Origin: an uncultured Microbacterium sp.
GTDB taxonomy: Bacteria; Actinomycetota; Actinomycetes; Actinomycetales; Microbacteriaceae
Reading direction: 5' to 3'
DNA: 64,000 nt
NCBI RefSeq assembly: GCF_947488465.1
Contig: NZ_CANKZA010000001.1
Location: 620,001 to 684,000 of the forward strand
The notes beneath the pieces were generated by a model, which worked only from the letters and a program-made list of their open reading frames with translations, was not told the origin of the DNA and did not search any database. A program made the position numbers and the translations under genes. Numbering within the stretch: the stretch's first letter is position 1; the number at the start of each line of letters is the position of its first letter. Positions 27,516 through 36,051 of the stretch are shown here, piece by piece.

Positions 27516-28871
27516 TCAACACCCACGGTTGTCGTTGTCGGCGCACCACTGATCCCACTGAGCGATGCCCTGTTCGTGCTCGGCATAGGTGGCGGAGAAA
27601 ATCGTCTCGCCGGTGTCCATGTTCCAGGTGACGAAGTACAGCCAGTCGCCCTCCGCCGGATGCATCGCCGCGTCGATCGCGGTGTCGCCCGGATTCGAGA
27701 TCGGTCCCGCCGGGAGACCGTCGACGACGTACGTGTTCCACGGGTTCGGATCTTCGAGCGCCTCCGCCGAGGAGCTGGCCGTGCCGTCGTGCAGCTCATT
27801 GAAGCCGAACTGGGCAGACGAGTCCATCTGCAGCTTCATGCCGTCAGCCAGACGATTCGCGATCACTCGCGAGACCTTGTAGAAGTCTTCGTCCAAGCGC
27901 GCTTCCCGCTGGATGATGGAGGCGGTCGTCAGAATTCGCTGCCGATCGGCTTCCGGAACGCCGGCGGCATCCAACGACGCGACCGAACGATCAACGAGTG
28001 TCTGGATCACCTGAGGGGCCGTCGCGCCGGGATCGAACGTATAGGTCGCGGGAAAGAGCCAGCCTTCCAGCGACGAGGCCGCGACTCCGTACGCGGCAGG
28101 ATCCACGACGGCCGCTTGCAGATCTGCCAGGGGCAGGCCGATGCCGTCCGCGAGGAGCGGCAGACTCTGCTCGACGGTCAAGCCTTCGCGCAGCTGCGCC
28201 GTGTACTCCTGCTTGTTCGCCGGGTTCAGGAGCGCCTCGAGCGCAGCCGCCGACGTCATCTGCTGCTGCATCGAGTAGACCCCCGGCTGGAAGGTCGGAT
28301 TCTGCGCGGTCGCAATCAGGTGGTCGTAGAACGCATCGGCCGTCTTCGTCACCCCCGAGTCGAAGAGCGTCTGTGAAATGGAGGCACCGTTGTCGCCGCT
28401 CACAATCGTCACCGACACCTCGCCGGTCGCCATTCCGGCTTCGTAATCCTTGGGCTCTTCCCAGCCCATGAACGCGCGGATCTTGTCTTCGTACGTATTC
28501 CAGACATAAAACCCGCCTGCGGTCAGGCCGCCGAGAAGCGCCAGGACGACGCCGAACACCACCCACCCGGCGATGCGGCTCTTGCGCCGGTCACGCCGCA
28601 GGCGGGCGACGTGTTCCCGCTCGCTCACGTCGTCGACGAACAGGGCATCAAGCGGTGCGCTCTCCGGGACGCGATCGGCCACAGGCTGATCGGCCGACGC
28701 GGCGATCGTCTCCGGCGGGGTGGCGGATCCGTCCCCACGTTGGGCTGCGGCGCGCGCTTCTCGCCGACTCGGCGGGGATGCGGACGCGTCGCCCCCTCCC
28801 CGCTGATTCGGGTCGGGCAGCTTGCTGAACAGATCCGCGAACTGATCGTCGTTCGGCGGGGATTCGGGCAT
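27516..28871 (-). CDS. mltG: Endolytic murein transglycosylase MltG
   Basis: MltG cleaves nascent peptidoglycan and helps terminate glycan strands. The 451-residue protein has a disordered cytoplasmic N-terminus, one membrane segment (about residues 101-125, GWVVFGVVLALLGGLTAGGF) and a periplasm-facing YceG domain. The catalytic Glu is in SIIQREA, and the WNTYVVDGLPAGPI and GDTAIDAAMHP motifs follow. The long charged N-terminus is typical of actinobacterial homologues. Its ATG overlaps the ruvX stop by one base. Confidence 0.95.
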   Translation of the reverse strand: MPESPPNDDQFADLFSKLPDPNQRGGGDASASPPSRREARAAAQRGDGSATPPETIAASADQPVADRVPESAPLDALFVDDVSEREHVARLRRDRRKSRIAGWVVFGVVLALLGGLTAGGFYVWNTYEDKIRAFMGWEEPKDYEAGMATGEVSVTIVSGDNGASISQTLFDSGVTKTADAFYDHLIATAQNPTFQPGVYSMQQQMTSAAALEALLNPANKQEYTAQLREGLTVEQSLPLLADGIGLPLADLQAAVVDPAAYGVAASSLEGWLFPATYTFDPGATAPQVIQTLVDRSVASLDAAGVPEADRQRILTTASIIQREARLDEDFYKVSRVIANRLADGMKLQMDSSAQFGFNELHDGTASSSAEALEDPNPWNTYVVDGLPAGPISNPGDTAIDAAMHPAEGDWLYFVTWNMDTGETIFSATYAEHEQGIAQWDQWCADNDNRGC

Positions 28872-29344
28872 CAGGCGGACTCCTGCGTATCGGGGAGCAA
28901 CTCTCCGGTCGGGGTACCGGTGCTCTTCTCGACGTCGATCGCCTGCTGGAGCAGGACGACCGCGGCGACCTGGTCGACAATGCTACGAGACGAACGCTGG
29001 GAGCGCCCAGAAGATCGCAAAGCGGCGTGCGCGGACACCGTGCTCAGTCGTTCGTCGACCAGGCGCACCGGCCGGCCGGCCACCTGCTGTATCTCGCGGC
29101 CGAAGTCGCGCGCATCCGCCGTCGATGCCGTCTCGTGTCCCGAGAGCCCGATCGGCAATCCGACGAGAATCTCGAGTGCGTCGTACTCGTCCGCGAGCGC
29201 GGCAATGCGCGCCGACGCCGCATCCGTCCGCGGAACCGTCTCGACCGGAACGGCCAGCATGCCGTCCGGGTCGCACCGGGCGACTCCGACGCGTGCCTTG
29301 CCGACATCCACGCCCAGTCGCACTCCGCGACGGAATCCGCTCAC
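28871..29344 (-). CDS. ruvX: RuvX/YqgF pre-16S rRNA processing nuclease-like protein
   Basis: The 157-residue RNase H-like protein is the YqgF family member that normally follows alaS in actinobacteria. It has the first acidic motif in LGVDVGKARVGVA, the GLPIGLSG segment and the VDERLST motif. The family is linked to 16S rRNA 5'-end maturation and was earlier called a putative Holliday junction resolvase. It overlaps alaS by 4 bp. Confidence 0.95.
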   Translation of the reverse strand: MSGFRRGVRLGVDVGKARVGVARCDPDGMLAVPVETVPRTDAASARIAALADEYDALEILVGLPIGLSGHETASTADARDFGREIQQVAGRPVRLVDERLSTVSAHAALRSSGRSQRSSRSIVDQVAAVVLLQQAIDVEKSTGTPTGELLPDTQESA

Positions 29345-32007
29345 GCGGCCGACGCCTCGAGGCTCCGAACGATCGCGGCAAAGGCATCCGGCAGAGCCGC
29401 TGCATCCGCGCCACCGCCCTGGGCGACGTCATCACGGCCGCCCCCACCACCGCCGAGAACGGATGCCGCGGTCTTCGCGAGCACCCCGGCCTTCGCTCCC
29501 GCAGCGCGGGCGGCGTCGTTGGTCGCGACGATCACGACCGGACGGTCGCCGACGATTGCGCCGAGCGCGACGACACCCGCCTGGGCACCGAGGCGGTCCC
29601 GCGCCTGCAAAGCGACCGTCCGCACGTCATCCGCCGAAGCGGCGGCGCCGATCGACTGCGCGATGACACGGAACGCACCGACGGGCTGCGCTGCCTCGAC
29701 GAGCTGCGGAAGCCGATCGCCGAGCGCTTTCGCCTCGAACTGCGCGATCTTCTTCTCCGCCGCTTTCAGGCTCGCGGTCAGCTCGGCGATGCGAGTCGCC
29801 AACTGGTCTTTCGGCGTCTTGAGCGAGGTGGTCAGCTGAGAGACCAGTGCGCGCTCGGCGGCGAGTTCGCGGAAAGCGTCGAGCCCGACGAGCGCCTCCA
29901 CGCGACGGTTCGATGCCCCGACCGATGCCTCCCCCACGAGGCTGATCAGACTGATCTCTGCGCTGGAGGCCACGTGCGTGCCTCCGCAGAGCTCGCGCGA
30001 CCACGGTCCGCCGATGTCGACCATGCGCACCGTCTCGCCGTATTTCTCGCCGAACAGAGCCATCGCGCCGAGGTTCTTCGCCTCGTCGAGCGAGAGAACC
30101 CGCGTGGTGACCTGGAGGTTGTCGCGCACGGCGTTGTTGGCGATCTCTTCGATCTCGGTCTTCGTCGCGTCGGACAGCGCCTGACCCCACGAGAAATCGA
30201 AGCGCAGATACCCGGCGCGGTTCAGCGAACCGGTCTGCGTGGCGGAGCCCCCGAGCGTGTCGCGGAGCGCGGCATGGATGAGGTGGGTCGCCGAGTGCGC
30301 TTGCTGCGCCGCACGTCGGTTGACGGCATCCACGACGCTCGTCGCCGGCTGATCGACCCCGACCTCACCCGAGACGACCTCGACGGTGTGGCTGATGAGG
30401 CCCGGCACGGGCTTTTGGACGTCGATCACGTCGAGTTCGAAGCCGGGGCCGACGATGACGCCGCGATCGGCGACCTGACCACCGGATTCGGCGTAGAGGG
30501 CGGTCTCGGCGAGGATCACTTCGGCGATCTGCCCCTGCGAGGCACGCTGGACGGGCTGCCCGTCCACCAGCAATCCGAGCACACGAGAGTCGGTCTCGAG
30601 TTCGGTGAAGCCCGTGAACACGGTCTCACCCGGCGCCCGGAACGTGCGATAGACGCTCGTATCGGCCAGCTGACGCTTGCGTGAACGCGCATCGGCCTTG
30701 GCGCGCGTGCGCTGCTCGTGCATGAGCGCATCGAAGGCCGCGCGGTCGACCGAGAGGCCGGCTTCCTCAGCGATCTCCAGTGTCAGGTCGATCGGGAACC
30801 CGTAGGTGTCGTGCAGCAGGAACGCTTGCGAACCCGACAGCTGCGCTTCGCCGGCCGTCTTCGTCTGGCTCAGCGACTCGTCGAGAAGCTCGGAGCCGGC
30901 GGCGAGTGTGCGCAGGAACGTCGCTTCTTCCGCGAGGGCGTACTGCTCGAAGCGCGCGTACTCCGTCTCAACGATCGGGTAGGCCTCTTTCATCGCGTCG
31001 CGGGATGCCGCGAACAAGACACCGAAGGTCGGCCCGTCCACACCGAGCAAGCGCATCGCGCGGATCGCGCGGCGCATGAGACGGCGCAGGATGTATCCGC
31101 GGCCCTCGTTGGAGGGGGTCACACCGTCGGAGAGCAGCATGAGCGACGAGCGCACGTGGTCGGCGATCACGCGGAAGCGCACATCGTCGTCGTGGACCTC
31201 GCCGTAGGTCTTACCGGAGAGCGCGACCGCGGCATCCAGCACCGGACGCACCTGGTCGGTCTCGTACATGTTGTCGACGCCCTGCTTGATGAACGCGATG
31301 CGCTCCAGGCCCATGCCGGTGTCGATGTTCTTCGCGGGAAGTTCGCCGACGACGTCGAAGTCGTACTTCGAGCGGACATTCGTGATCTGGTACTGCATGA
31401 ACACGAGGTTCCAGATCTCGACGTAGCGGTCGTCGTCGGTGGCAGGTCCACCGTCGATGCCGTAGGCCGGACCGCGGTCGTAGAAGATCTCGGAGCAGGG
31501 ACCGGCCGGCCCCGGCAGACCGGTCGACCAGTAGTTCGTGTCTTTGCCGAGGCGCTGGATGCGCTCCTCGGGGAGATCGGTCAGCGTCAGCCAGAGGTCG
31601 TGTGCTTCGTCGTCTTCCTCGTAGACGGTGACCCAGAGGTCCTTGGGGTCGAATCCGAGCCCGCCGTCCTCTTCGGCGCCGGTCAGCAGTTCCCACGCGA
31701 ATCCGATCGCGCCTTCCTTGAAGTAGTCGCCGAACGACCAGTTGCCGAGCATCTGGAAGAACGTGCCATGGCGCGGAGTCTTGCCGACCTCTTCGATGTC
31801 GAGCGTGCGGATGCACTTCTGGTTGTCGGCGGCACGACGATACGGCGCCGGGACATCCCCGCTCAGATACGGGATGAACGGGACCATGCCGGCCACCGTG
31901 AACAACAACGCCGGGTCATCGGTCACGAGCGAGGCCGACGGCACGATCGTGTGCCCGTTCTTCTCGAAGTAGGTGAGGTAGCGCTGGGCGATTTCGGCGG
32001 TCTTCAT
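29341..32007 (-). CDS. alaS: Alanyl-tRNA synthetase
   Basis: The 888-residue class II synthetase charges tRNA-Ala. It has the catalytic core, then an editing domain with HSATH near residue 569 and CGGTH near residue 674 (zinc site for mischarged Ser/Gly deacylation), and a C-terminal DHHA1 domain with glycine-rich GGGGGGRDD. Full length and all motifs are present. It starts 60 bp after the small membrane-protein gene. Confidence 0.98.
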   Translation of the reverse strand: MKTAEIAQRYLTYFEKNGHTIVPSASLVTDDPALLFTVAGMVPFIPYLSGDVPAPYRRAADNQKCIRTLDIEEVGKTPRHGTFFQMLGNWSFGDYFKEGAIGFAWELLTGAEEDGGLGFDPKDLWVTVYEEDDEAHDLWLTLTDLPEERIQRLGKDTNYWSTGLPGPAGPCSEIFYDRGPAYGIDGGPATDDDRYVEIWNLVFMQYQITNVRSKYDFDVVGELPAKNIDTGMGLERIAFIKQGVDNMYETDQVRPVLDAAVALSGKTYGEVHDDDVRFRVIADHVRSSLMLLSDGVTPSNEGRGYILRRLMRRAIRAMRLLGVDGPTFGVLFAASRDAMKEAYPIVETEYARFEQYALAEEATFLRTLAAGSELLDESLSQTKTAGEAQLSGSQAFLLHDTYGFPIDLTLEIAEEAGLSVDRAAFDALMHEQRTRAKADARSRKRQLADTSVYRTFRAPGETVFTGFTELETDSRVLGLLVDGQPVQRASQGQIAEVILAETALYAESGGQVADRGVIVGPGFELDVIDVQKPVPGLISHTVEVVSGEVGVDQPATSVVDAVNRRAAQQAHSATHLIHAALRDTLGGSATQTGSLNRAGYLRFDFSWGQALSDATKTEIEEIANNAVRDNLQVTTRVLSLDEAKNLGAMALFGEKYGETVRMVDIGGPWSRELCGGTHVASSAEISLISLVGEASVGASNRRVEALVGLDAFRELAAERALVSQLTTSLKTPKDQLATRIAELTASLKAAEKKIAQFEAKALGDRLPQLVEAAQPVGAFRVIAQSIGAAASADDVRTVALQARDRLGAQAGVVALGAIVGDRPVVIVATNDAARAAGAKAGVLAKTAASVLGGGGGGRDDVAQGGGADAAALPDAFAAIVRSLEASAA

Positions 32008-32067
32008 GTGTTCCTCGGGCGTGCGTGCGGCACCGGACGCCCGCAGCGGGCGCCCAGATGCGCGTGA

Positions 32068-32385
32068 TCAGTCGGTGAGCTTGGCGGCCGTGTCGCGGAC
32101 GGCGTCGGTGGCCGCGGCAACCGTGTCGTCGACGGCATCCTTCGCATCGGCGGCCACGCTCTGTGCGGAATCGATCGCGCCGGCCGCAACGTCCTTGACG
32201 TCGGCGACGAGACCGTCGATTTTCGCCTCCTGAGCGCGATACGCGTCACCGATGCGATCGGTGAACTCGCTGATGCGAGCGTCGACATCGGCCAGCACTT
32301 CGTGGCCGCGGGGGTCCTTGTTGACCAAATGGGCGGCGACGAAACCACCGGCGATGCCCAGCACGAACCACGCGAATCTCTGCAT
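32068..32385 (-). CDS. Small membrane-anchored protein between rpsD and alaS
   Basis: The 105-residue protein has one N-terminal membrane segment (FAWFVLGIAGGFVAAHLV) followed by a charged, Ala/Asp-rich amphipathic helical region (KDVAAGAIDSAQSVAADAK). A small protein with this plan is common between rpsD and alaS in actinobacteria. No function is assigned. The repetitive A/D/V helix resembles stress-associated apolipoprotein-like helices, which is only a resemblance. Confidence 0.8.
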   Translation of the reverse strand: MQRFAWFVLGIAGGFVAAHLVNKDPRGHEVLADVDARISEFTDRIGDAYRAQEAKIDGLVADVKDVAAGAIDSAQSVAADAKDAVDDTVAAATDAVRDTAAKLTD

Positions 32386-32408
32386 GGCTCCATGCTATGC
32401 GGAAACGC

Positions 32409-32440
32409 CGAAGGGCGCCGGGGTGAACCGGCGCCCTTCG
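32409..32440 (-). terminator. Strong hairpin terminator downstream of rpsD
   Basis: Arms of 13 bp (32409-32421 and 32428-32440, CGAAGGGCGCCGG) pair perfectly around a 6-nt loop. On the minus strand a short T-run (GCGTTTCC) follows, so it should end rpsD transcription, though it also lies just before the downstream small-gene start. A near-identical arm sequence occurs in the amt terminator. Confidence 0.8.
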
Positions 32441-32452
32441 GGTTGCTGCAGT

Positions 32453-32553
32453 GACGAAACGTCAGCGAGCTGCGGGTTTCGATACGCTCGCTGCGCGAGC
32501 TACTCAACCACCGACTACGCAGCACGCTGCCGACGAAACGTCAGCGAGCTGCG
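32453..32553. repeat. Palindromic element flanked by 22-bp direct repeats at the rpsD 3' end
   Basis: A 22-bp sequence (starts GACGAAACGTCAGCG) occurs at 32453-32474 and again at 32532-32553, where it holds the rpsD stop codon. Between them lies a 57-bp insert with the palindromic core GCTCGCTGCGCGAGC, the element also seen inside hsdM. The direct repeats look like a target-site duplication or a tandem duplication with the element at its junction. Confidence 0.8.
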
Positions 32554-33170
32554 TAGTACTCCACGACGAGCTGCACGTCGCAGGTCACGGGGACCTCCGC
32601 ACGCTTCGGGCGACGCTCGAGGCGCGCCTGCAGCTTGTCGAGCTCGACCGAGAGGTACGAGGGAACCGGGGGCAGAACCTCGGCGTGACCGCCGGCGGCT
32701 GCGACCTGGAACGGCTCGGTGCCTTCGCTCTTGGCCTTGACGTGGATGAGCTGACCCGGCTTCACGCGGAACGACGGGCGGTCGACGAGCTGGCCGTCGA
32801 CGAGGATGTGACGGTGCACGACGAGCTGGCGAGCCTGCGCGGTGGTGCGGGCGAAGCCGGCACGCAGCACGAGGGCGTCCAGACGCATTTCGAGCAGCTC
32901 GACCAGGTTCTCACCGGTCAGGCCGTCCTTGCGGCGCGCCTCGTTGAAGGTGTTCCGCATCTGCTTCTCGCGGATGCCGTACTGCTCGCGCAGACGCTGC
33001 TTCTCACGGAGACGGACGGCGTAGTCGCTGTCCTGCTTGCGCTTCGAGCGGCCGTGCTCACCGGGAGCGTACGGGCGCTTCTCGAGGTACTTGGCTGCCT
33101 TGGGGGTCAGCGCGATGCCGAGGGCTCGCGACAGACGCACCTTGCGGCGGTCCTGGGACTTCGTAGCCAC
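32541..33170 (-). CDS. rpsD: 30S ribosomal protein S4
   Basis: S4 is a primary 16S rRNA binder that nucleates 30S assembly. The 209-residue protein has the N-terminal ribosomal S4 domain and the S4 RNA-binding motif (LEMRLDALVLRAGFARTTAQARQLV). The GTG start has GGAAGGAA upstream. As in some Gram-positive lineages it stands alone, away from rpsK/rpoA. Its last codons lie within the 22-bp repeat described at its 3' end. Confidence 0.97.
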   Translation of the reverse strand: MATKSQDRRKVRLSRALGIALTPKAAKYLEKRPYAPGEHGRSKRKQDSDYAVRLREKQRLREQYGIREKQMRNTFNEARRKDGLTGENLVELLEMRLDALVLRAGFARTTAQARQLVVHRHILVDGQLVDRPSFRVKPGQLIHVKAKSEGTEPFQVAAAGGHAEVLPPVPSYLSVELDKLQARLERRPKRAEVPVTCDVQLVVEYYAAR

Positions 33171-33191
33171 GAAGTATTCCTTCCTTCACGC

Positions 33192-33210
33192 GGCCGTGAC
33201 TGTCACGGCC
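33192..33210 (-). promoter_or_regulatory. Palindromic hairpin in the rpsD leader
   Basis: GGCCGTGACTGTCACGGCC is a perfect inverted repeat (9-nt arms, 1-nt centre) in the mRNA leader, ending about 20 nt before the rpsD GTG. S4 is known to autoregulate translation in several bacteria; whether this hairpin takes part is inference. Confidence 0.45.
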
Positions 33211-33320
33211 TGCGGACGTATCTCCCGCTCCTCGCCCTGCTCGAAACTGCACGCCGGGGCACGCCGAGAGGTCTGTGTCAGAGAAGGGGGATGCCCGAAA
33301 ACTTGGTTTCGAGCCGTTCT

Positions 33321-33326
33321 AGCCTA
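33321..33326 (-). promoter_or_regulatory. Putative -10 element of rpsD
   Basis: TAGGCT on the minus strand lies about 150 bp upstream of rpsD. It predicts a leader of roughly 145 nt, long enough to hold regulatory structure. The 33171-33351 region holds no gene. Confidence 0.5.
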
Positions 33327-33351
33327 TCAGAGGCGCCACGAGGGGTCGGCT

Positions 33352-33720
33352 TCACTGCAGGGCGATGACAAGAGTCGCCGAGGCCAGCACGACACAGGAA
33401 CTCGCCATCGTCCAGCGTTCCGCGCGCGAACGCGAGGCGAGATTCATCACGATGCCCACGCAGAAGTACCCGAAGAGCACCCACACGACGATCCTCGCGA
33501 CGTCACTGGGCGCAGCGCTCGCACGGTCGACGAGCGCCCACGCGAAACCGGCGTACAGGAGCACCGAGGCCGCACTTGCCGCACGCAGCCGCGCCGGCAA
33601 GACCCGATGCGCCCCGCCCCAGACGAGTTCTCCGAACGGGGCTCCGCACGCCACGGCGATCTGGAGAAGCGCGAGCGCCCCGAGGATCGTCAGCGCAACC
33701 GCCAGTGCGGTCAGTTCCAT
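33352..33720 (-). CDS. Four-helix integral membrane protein of the padR operon
   Basis: The 122-residue protein has four predicted membrane helices (about 3-25, 46-65, 73-95, 102-121). The loop GAPFGELVWGGAHRVLP between helices one and two is a pattern I recall in unassigned actinobacterial membrane proteins. It overlaps the upstream membrane gene by 10 bp and is the last gene of the padR unit. No function can be assigned. Confidence 0.75.
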   Translation of the reverse strand: MELTALAVALTILGALALLQIAVACGAPFGELVWGGAHRVLPARLRAASAASVLLYAGFAWALVDRASAAPSDVARIVVWVLFGYFCVGIVMNLASRSRAERWTMASSCVVLASATLVIALQ

Positions 33721-34010
33721 AGGAACACCGCGAAGAGAAAGATCGCGTAGGTCACGCCACCGGCGACCGCCAGAGCCTGAGAGACCCCCGACCATCGTCC
33801 ACGAGCGGCGGCGACCGCGAAGGCGCCGCCCAGGAGCGCCCACACCAGCTGATGTCCCACGTCGAGCACGACGCGACGGAATCCGGTGGCATCCGGAACC
33901 TCCACGCCGTCCCCCACCGTGGCGAACAGGATCGCCACGGCACTCGCGCCGAGCGCGGCGGCGAGGTACCAGCGCCGCCGCCCGCGGGGCGCGGACGTGT
34001 CGGCGGTCAT
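33711..34010 (-). CDS. Small three-helix membrane protein of the padR operon
   Basis: The 99-residue protein has three predicted membrane helices (about 13-31, 49-67, 76-97). Its ATG overlaps the padR stop (ATGA), and its end overlaps the next membrane gene. The layout of a PadR repressor followed by small membrane proteins suggests a regulated membrane-stress or transport unit, but the family is not recognised. Confidence 0.75.
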   Translation of the reverse strand: MTADTSAPRGRRRWYLAAALGASAVAILFATVGDGVEVPDATGFRRVVLDVGHQLVWALLGGAFAVAAARGRWSGVSQALAVAGGVTYAIFLFAVFLWN

Positions 34011-34546
34011 GAGAAGGCCTCCTCGAGTTCGACCAGCCAGGCGAGCAAGGTGTCGTGTGCCCGCACCCCGTAGTCGAGTGTCGCTCGTTGCGGAACGTAG
34101 AGGCGGCGTGCCGCCGCATCCAGCTCCGCAGCCTGCATGTCCACCGCGCGCGCGACGCTCAGCAGAGTCTCGCGCGACGCTTCCACTTCGGCGCGGATCC
34201 CGGTGAGCACGTCGCGCTGCTCCCCGGAACTCTCGAGTCGACCGAGCAGGAAGACTTTCGCCAAAGCCGTGGTCTCGGCATCCGACCCGCTCGGGGTCGG
34301 CGCATGCATCCACTCGCGCCACGCGATCCGGCCCGCGTCGGTGATCCGGTAGAGCTTGCGCCCCCGGGCACTCCCGGGTTCGGCGTGGATGCTCGCATCA
34401 CCGGCCTCGACGATGCGTCGGAGCGCCCGCTCGATGCTCCCCGAGCTCGCACTGTAGAAGTGCGACAAGCCCGAACTGAAGCGCTTCTGCACGTCGTAGA
34501 GCGAGAGGGGCCCCGACAGCAGGAGTCCGAGGATGACGGGATGCAT
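34007..34546 (-). CDS. PadR-family transcriptional regulator
   Basis: The 179-residue protein has the N-terminal PadR winged helix (HPVILGLLLSGPLSLYDVQKRF through RKLYRITDAGR) and a C-terminal helical dimerisation region. PadR proteins usually repress their own operon and are released by phenolics or drugs. It leads an operon with two membrane proteins. A palindrome covers its promoter, and the ATG lies only 6 nt after a TATATT -10, which suggests a leaderless mRNA. Confidence 0.88.
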   Translation of the reverse strand: MHPVILGLLLSGPLSLYDVQKRFSSGLSHFYSASSGSIERALRRIVEAGDASIHAEPGSARGRKLYRITDAGRIAWREWMHAPTPSGSDAETTALAKVFLLGRLESSGEQRDVLTGIRAEVEASRETLLSVARAVDMQAAELDAAARRLYVPQRATLDYGVRAHDTLLAWLVELEEAFS

Positions 34547-34552
34547 ACGCCG

Positions 34553-34574
34553 AATATATCCCTCAGGGGGATAT
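34553..34574 (-). promoter_or_regulatory. padR promoter with overlapping palindromic operator
   Basis: ATATCCC (34556-34562) and GGGATAT (34568-34574) form a 7-bp inverted repeat with a 5-bp centre. On the minus strand TATATT (34553-34558) is a -10 element ending 6 nt before the padR ATG. An autorepressor operator is the natural reading; binding is not shown. Confidence 0.6.
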
Positions 34575-34590
34575 CAGCGCCACCCTTCCG

Positions 34591-35934
34591 TCAGTCCCCC
34601 AGAATTTTGCGAATCTTCTCGACCCTCGCTGCGATGTCGCGCTCGACTCCGCGCCCGGTCGGCTCGTAATAGCGACGGCCGCGGAGCTCGTCGGGCAGAT
34701 ACTGTTGCGTCGCGACACCCACCTCCAGGTCATGCGGGTAGATGTAGCCCTTACCGTGGCCGAGACGCTTCGCACCGGGATAGTGCGCGTCGCGCAGGTG
34801 CGGCGGAACCCGCCCGAACCCGCCGGCGCGCACGTCGGCGATCGCGGCGTTGATCGCCGCATAGGCCGCATTCGACTTCGCCGTCGTCGCGAGATAGGCC
34901 GTCGCTTCGGCCAGCGGAATGCGCCCCTCGGGCATGCCGATGAAGGCGACCGCGTCGGCAGCGGCCACCGCGATCTGCAGCGCCTGTGGGTCGGCGAGAC
35001 CGATGTCTTCGGCGGCGGAGATCACCAGGCGCCGGGCGATGAACCGCGGGTCTTCGCCCGCTTCGATCATCCGAGCGAGATAGTGCATCGCCGCGTCGAC
35101 GTCGGACCCGCGGATCGACTTGATGAACGCACTGATGACGTCGTAGTGCTCGTCGCCCTGCCGGTCGTACCGCAGCAGCGCACGATCAACCGCTTGCGCG
35201 ACGTGCTCGGCGGTGATGGTCACACCGGCCGCCTGCGCGTCTTCCTCATCGCCAGCGGTGGGGAGGACCATGGATGCCGCCGCCTCGAGCGACGTGAGTG
35301 CGCGACGGGCGTCGCCCGACGCGAGTTGCACGAGTGCTGCGCGCGCGTCGGGCGACAAGACAACGCGGCCGTCGAGTCCTCGCGGGTCGGCCACGGCGCG
35401 GTCGATCAGCACCCCGAGGTCGTCATCGGTCAAGGGCTGAAGAGTCAGAAGAAGAGAGCGGGACAGCAACGGCGAGATGATCGAGAAAGACGGATTCTCG
35501 GTCGTGGCCGCGATCAGGATCACCCAACCGTTTTCGACTCCGGGTAGCAACGCATCCTGCTGAGCCTTCGTGAAGCGGTGGATCTCATCGAGGAACAAAA
35601 TCGTCGATGCCCCATACAGATCGCGCTGTGTCATCGCATCCTGCATGACCTCGCGGACGTCCTTGACCCCCGCAGTCACCGCCGACAGTTCAACGAACCG
35701 ACGACCTGAGGTGCGCGCGATCGCCTGCGCGAGCGTCGTCTTGCCCGTCCCCGGCGGGCCCCACAGGATCACGGAGACGGCCGTGCGCGCGGCGCCGGCC
35801 GGATCGGCGAGGGCGACCAGCGGTGAACCCGGGCGCAACAGATGGGCTTGACCGGCCACCTCATCGAGGGAGACGGGTCTCATCCGCACCGCCAAGGGGG
35901 TCTGGCCCTGGAAGAGAGCGGATGTCGATGCCAC
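34591..35934 (-). CDS. rarA: Replication-associated recombination protein RarA (MgsA)
   Basis: RarA is an AAA+ clamp-loader-like ATPase acting at stalled replication forks. The 447-residue protein has Walker [12 protein letters not shown], Walker B FLDEIHRF, and the C-terminal tetramerisation region ([19 protein letters not shown]). A TAGCCT -10 element at 35941-35946 lies 6 nt before the GTG start, so the mRNA is probably leaderless. It is divergent from the small membrane-protein gene at 36052. Confidence 0.95.
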   Translation of the reverse strand: MASTSALFQGQTPLAVRMRPVSLDEVAGQAHLLRPGSPLVALADPAGAARTAVSVILWGPPGTGKTTLAQAIARTSGRRFVELSAVTAGVKDVREVMQDAMTQRDLYGASTILFLDEIHRFTKAQQDALLPGVENGWVILIAATTENPSFSIISPLLSRSLLLTLQPLTDDDLGVLIDRAVADPRGLDGRVVLSPDARAALVQLASGDARRALTSLEAAASMVLPTAGDEEDAQAAGVTITAEHVAQAVDRALLRYDRQGDEHYDVISAFIKSIRGSDVDAAMHYLARMIEAGEDPRFIARRLVISAAEDIGLADPQALQIAVAAADAVAFIGMPEGRIPLAEATAYLATTAKSNAAYAAINAAIADVRAGGFGRVPPHLRDAHYPGAKRLGHGKGYIYPHDLEVGVATQQYLPDELRGRRYYEPTGRGVERDIAARVEKIRKILGD

Positions 35935-35940
35935 CCGACC

Positions 35941-35946
35941 AGGCTA
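35941..35946 (-). promoter_or_regulatory. Putative leaderless -10 element of rarA
   Basis: TAGCCT on the minus strand is followed by 6 nt (GGTCGG) and then the rarA GTG, the spacing at which transcription would start at the first base of the start codon. Confidence 0.5.
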
Positions 35947-35972
35947 GTCGCGACCACCGACAGCGCGGCGTT

Positions 35973-36002
35973 TTGTCGCGTGCGCGCACGGCCACGTAGG
36001 CT
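35973..36002 (+). promoter_or_regulatory. Putative promoter of the small membrane-protein gene
   Basis: TTGTCG (35973-35978), an 18-bp spacer and TAGGCT (35997-36002) form one of the better -35/-10 pairs in the window. Transcription would begin near 36008, about 44 nt before the GTG start. Confidence 0.6.
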
Positions 36003-36051
36003 TCGGGTAGGCGTTGTGCAGCCCCGGATCTCCGGGAATGAGGGAGGTCCC

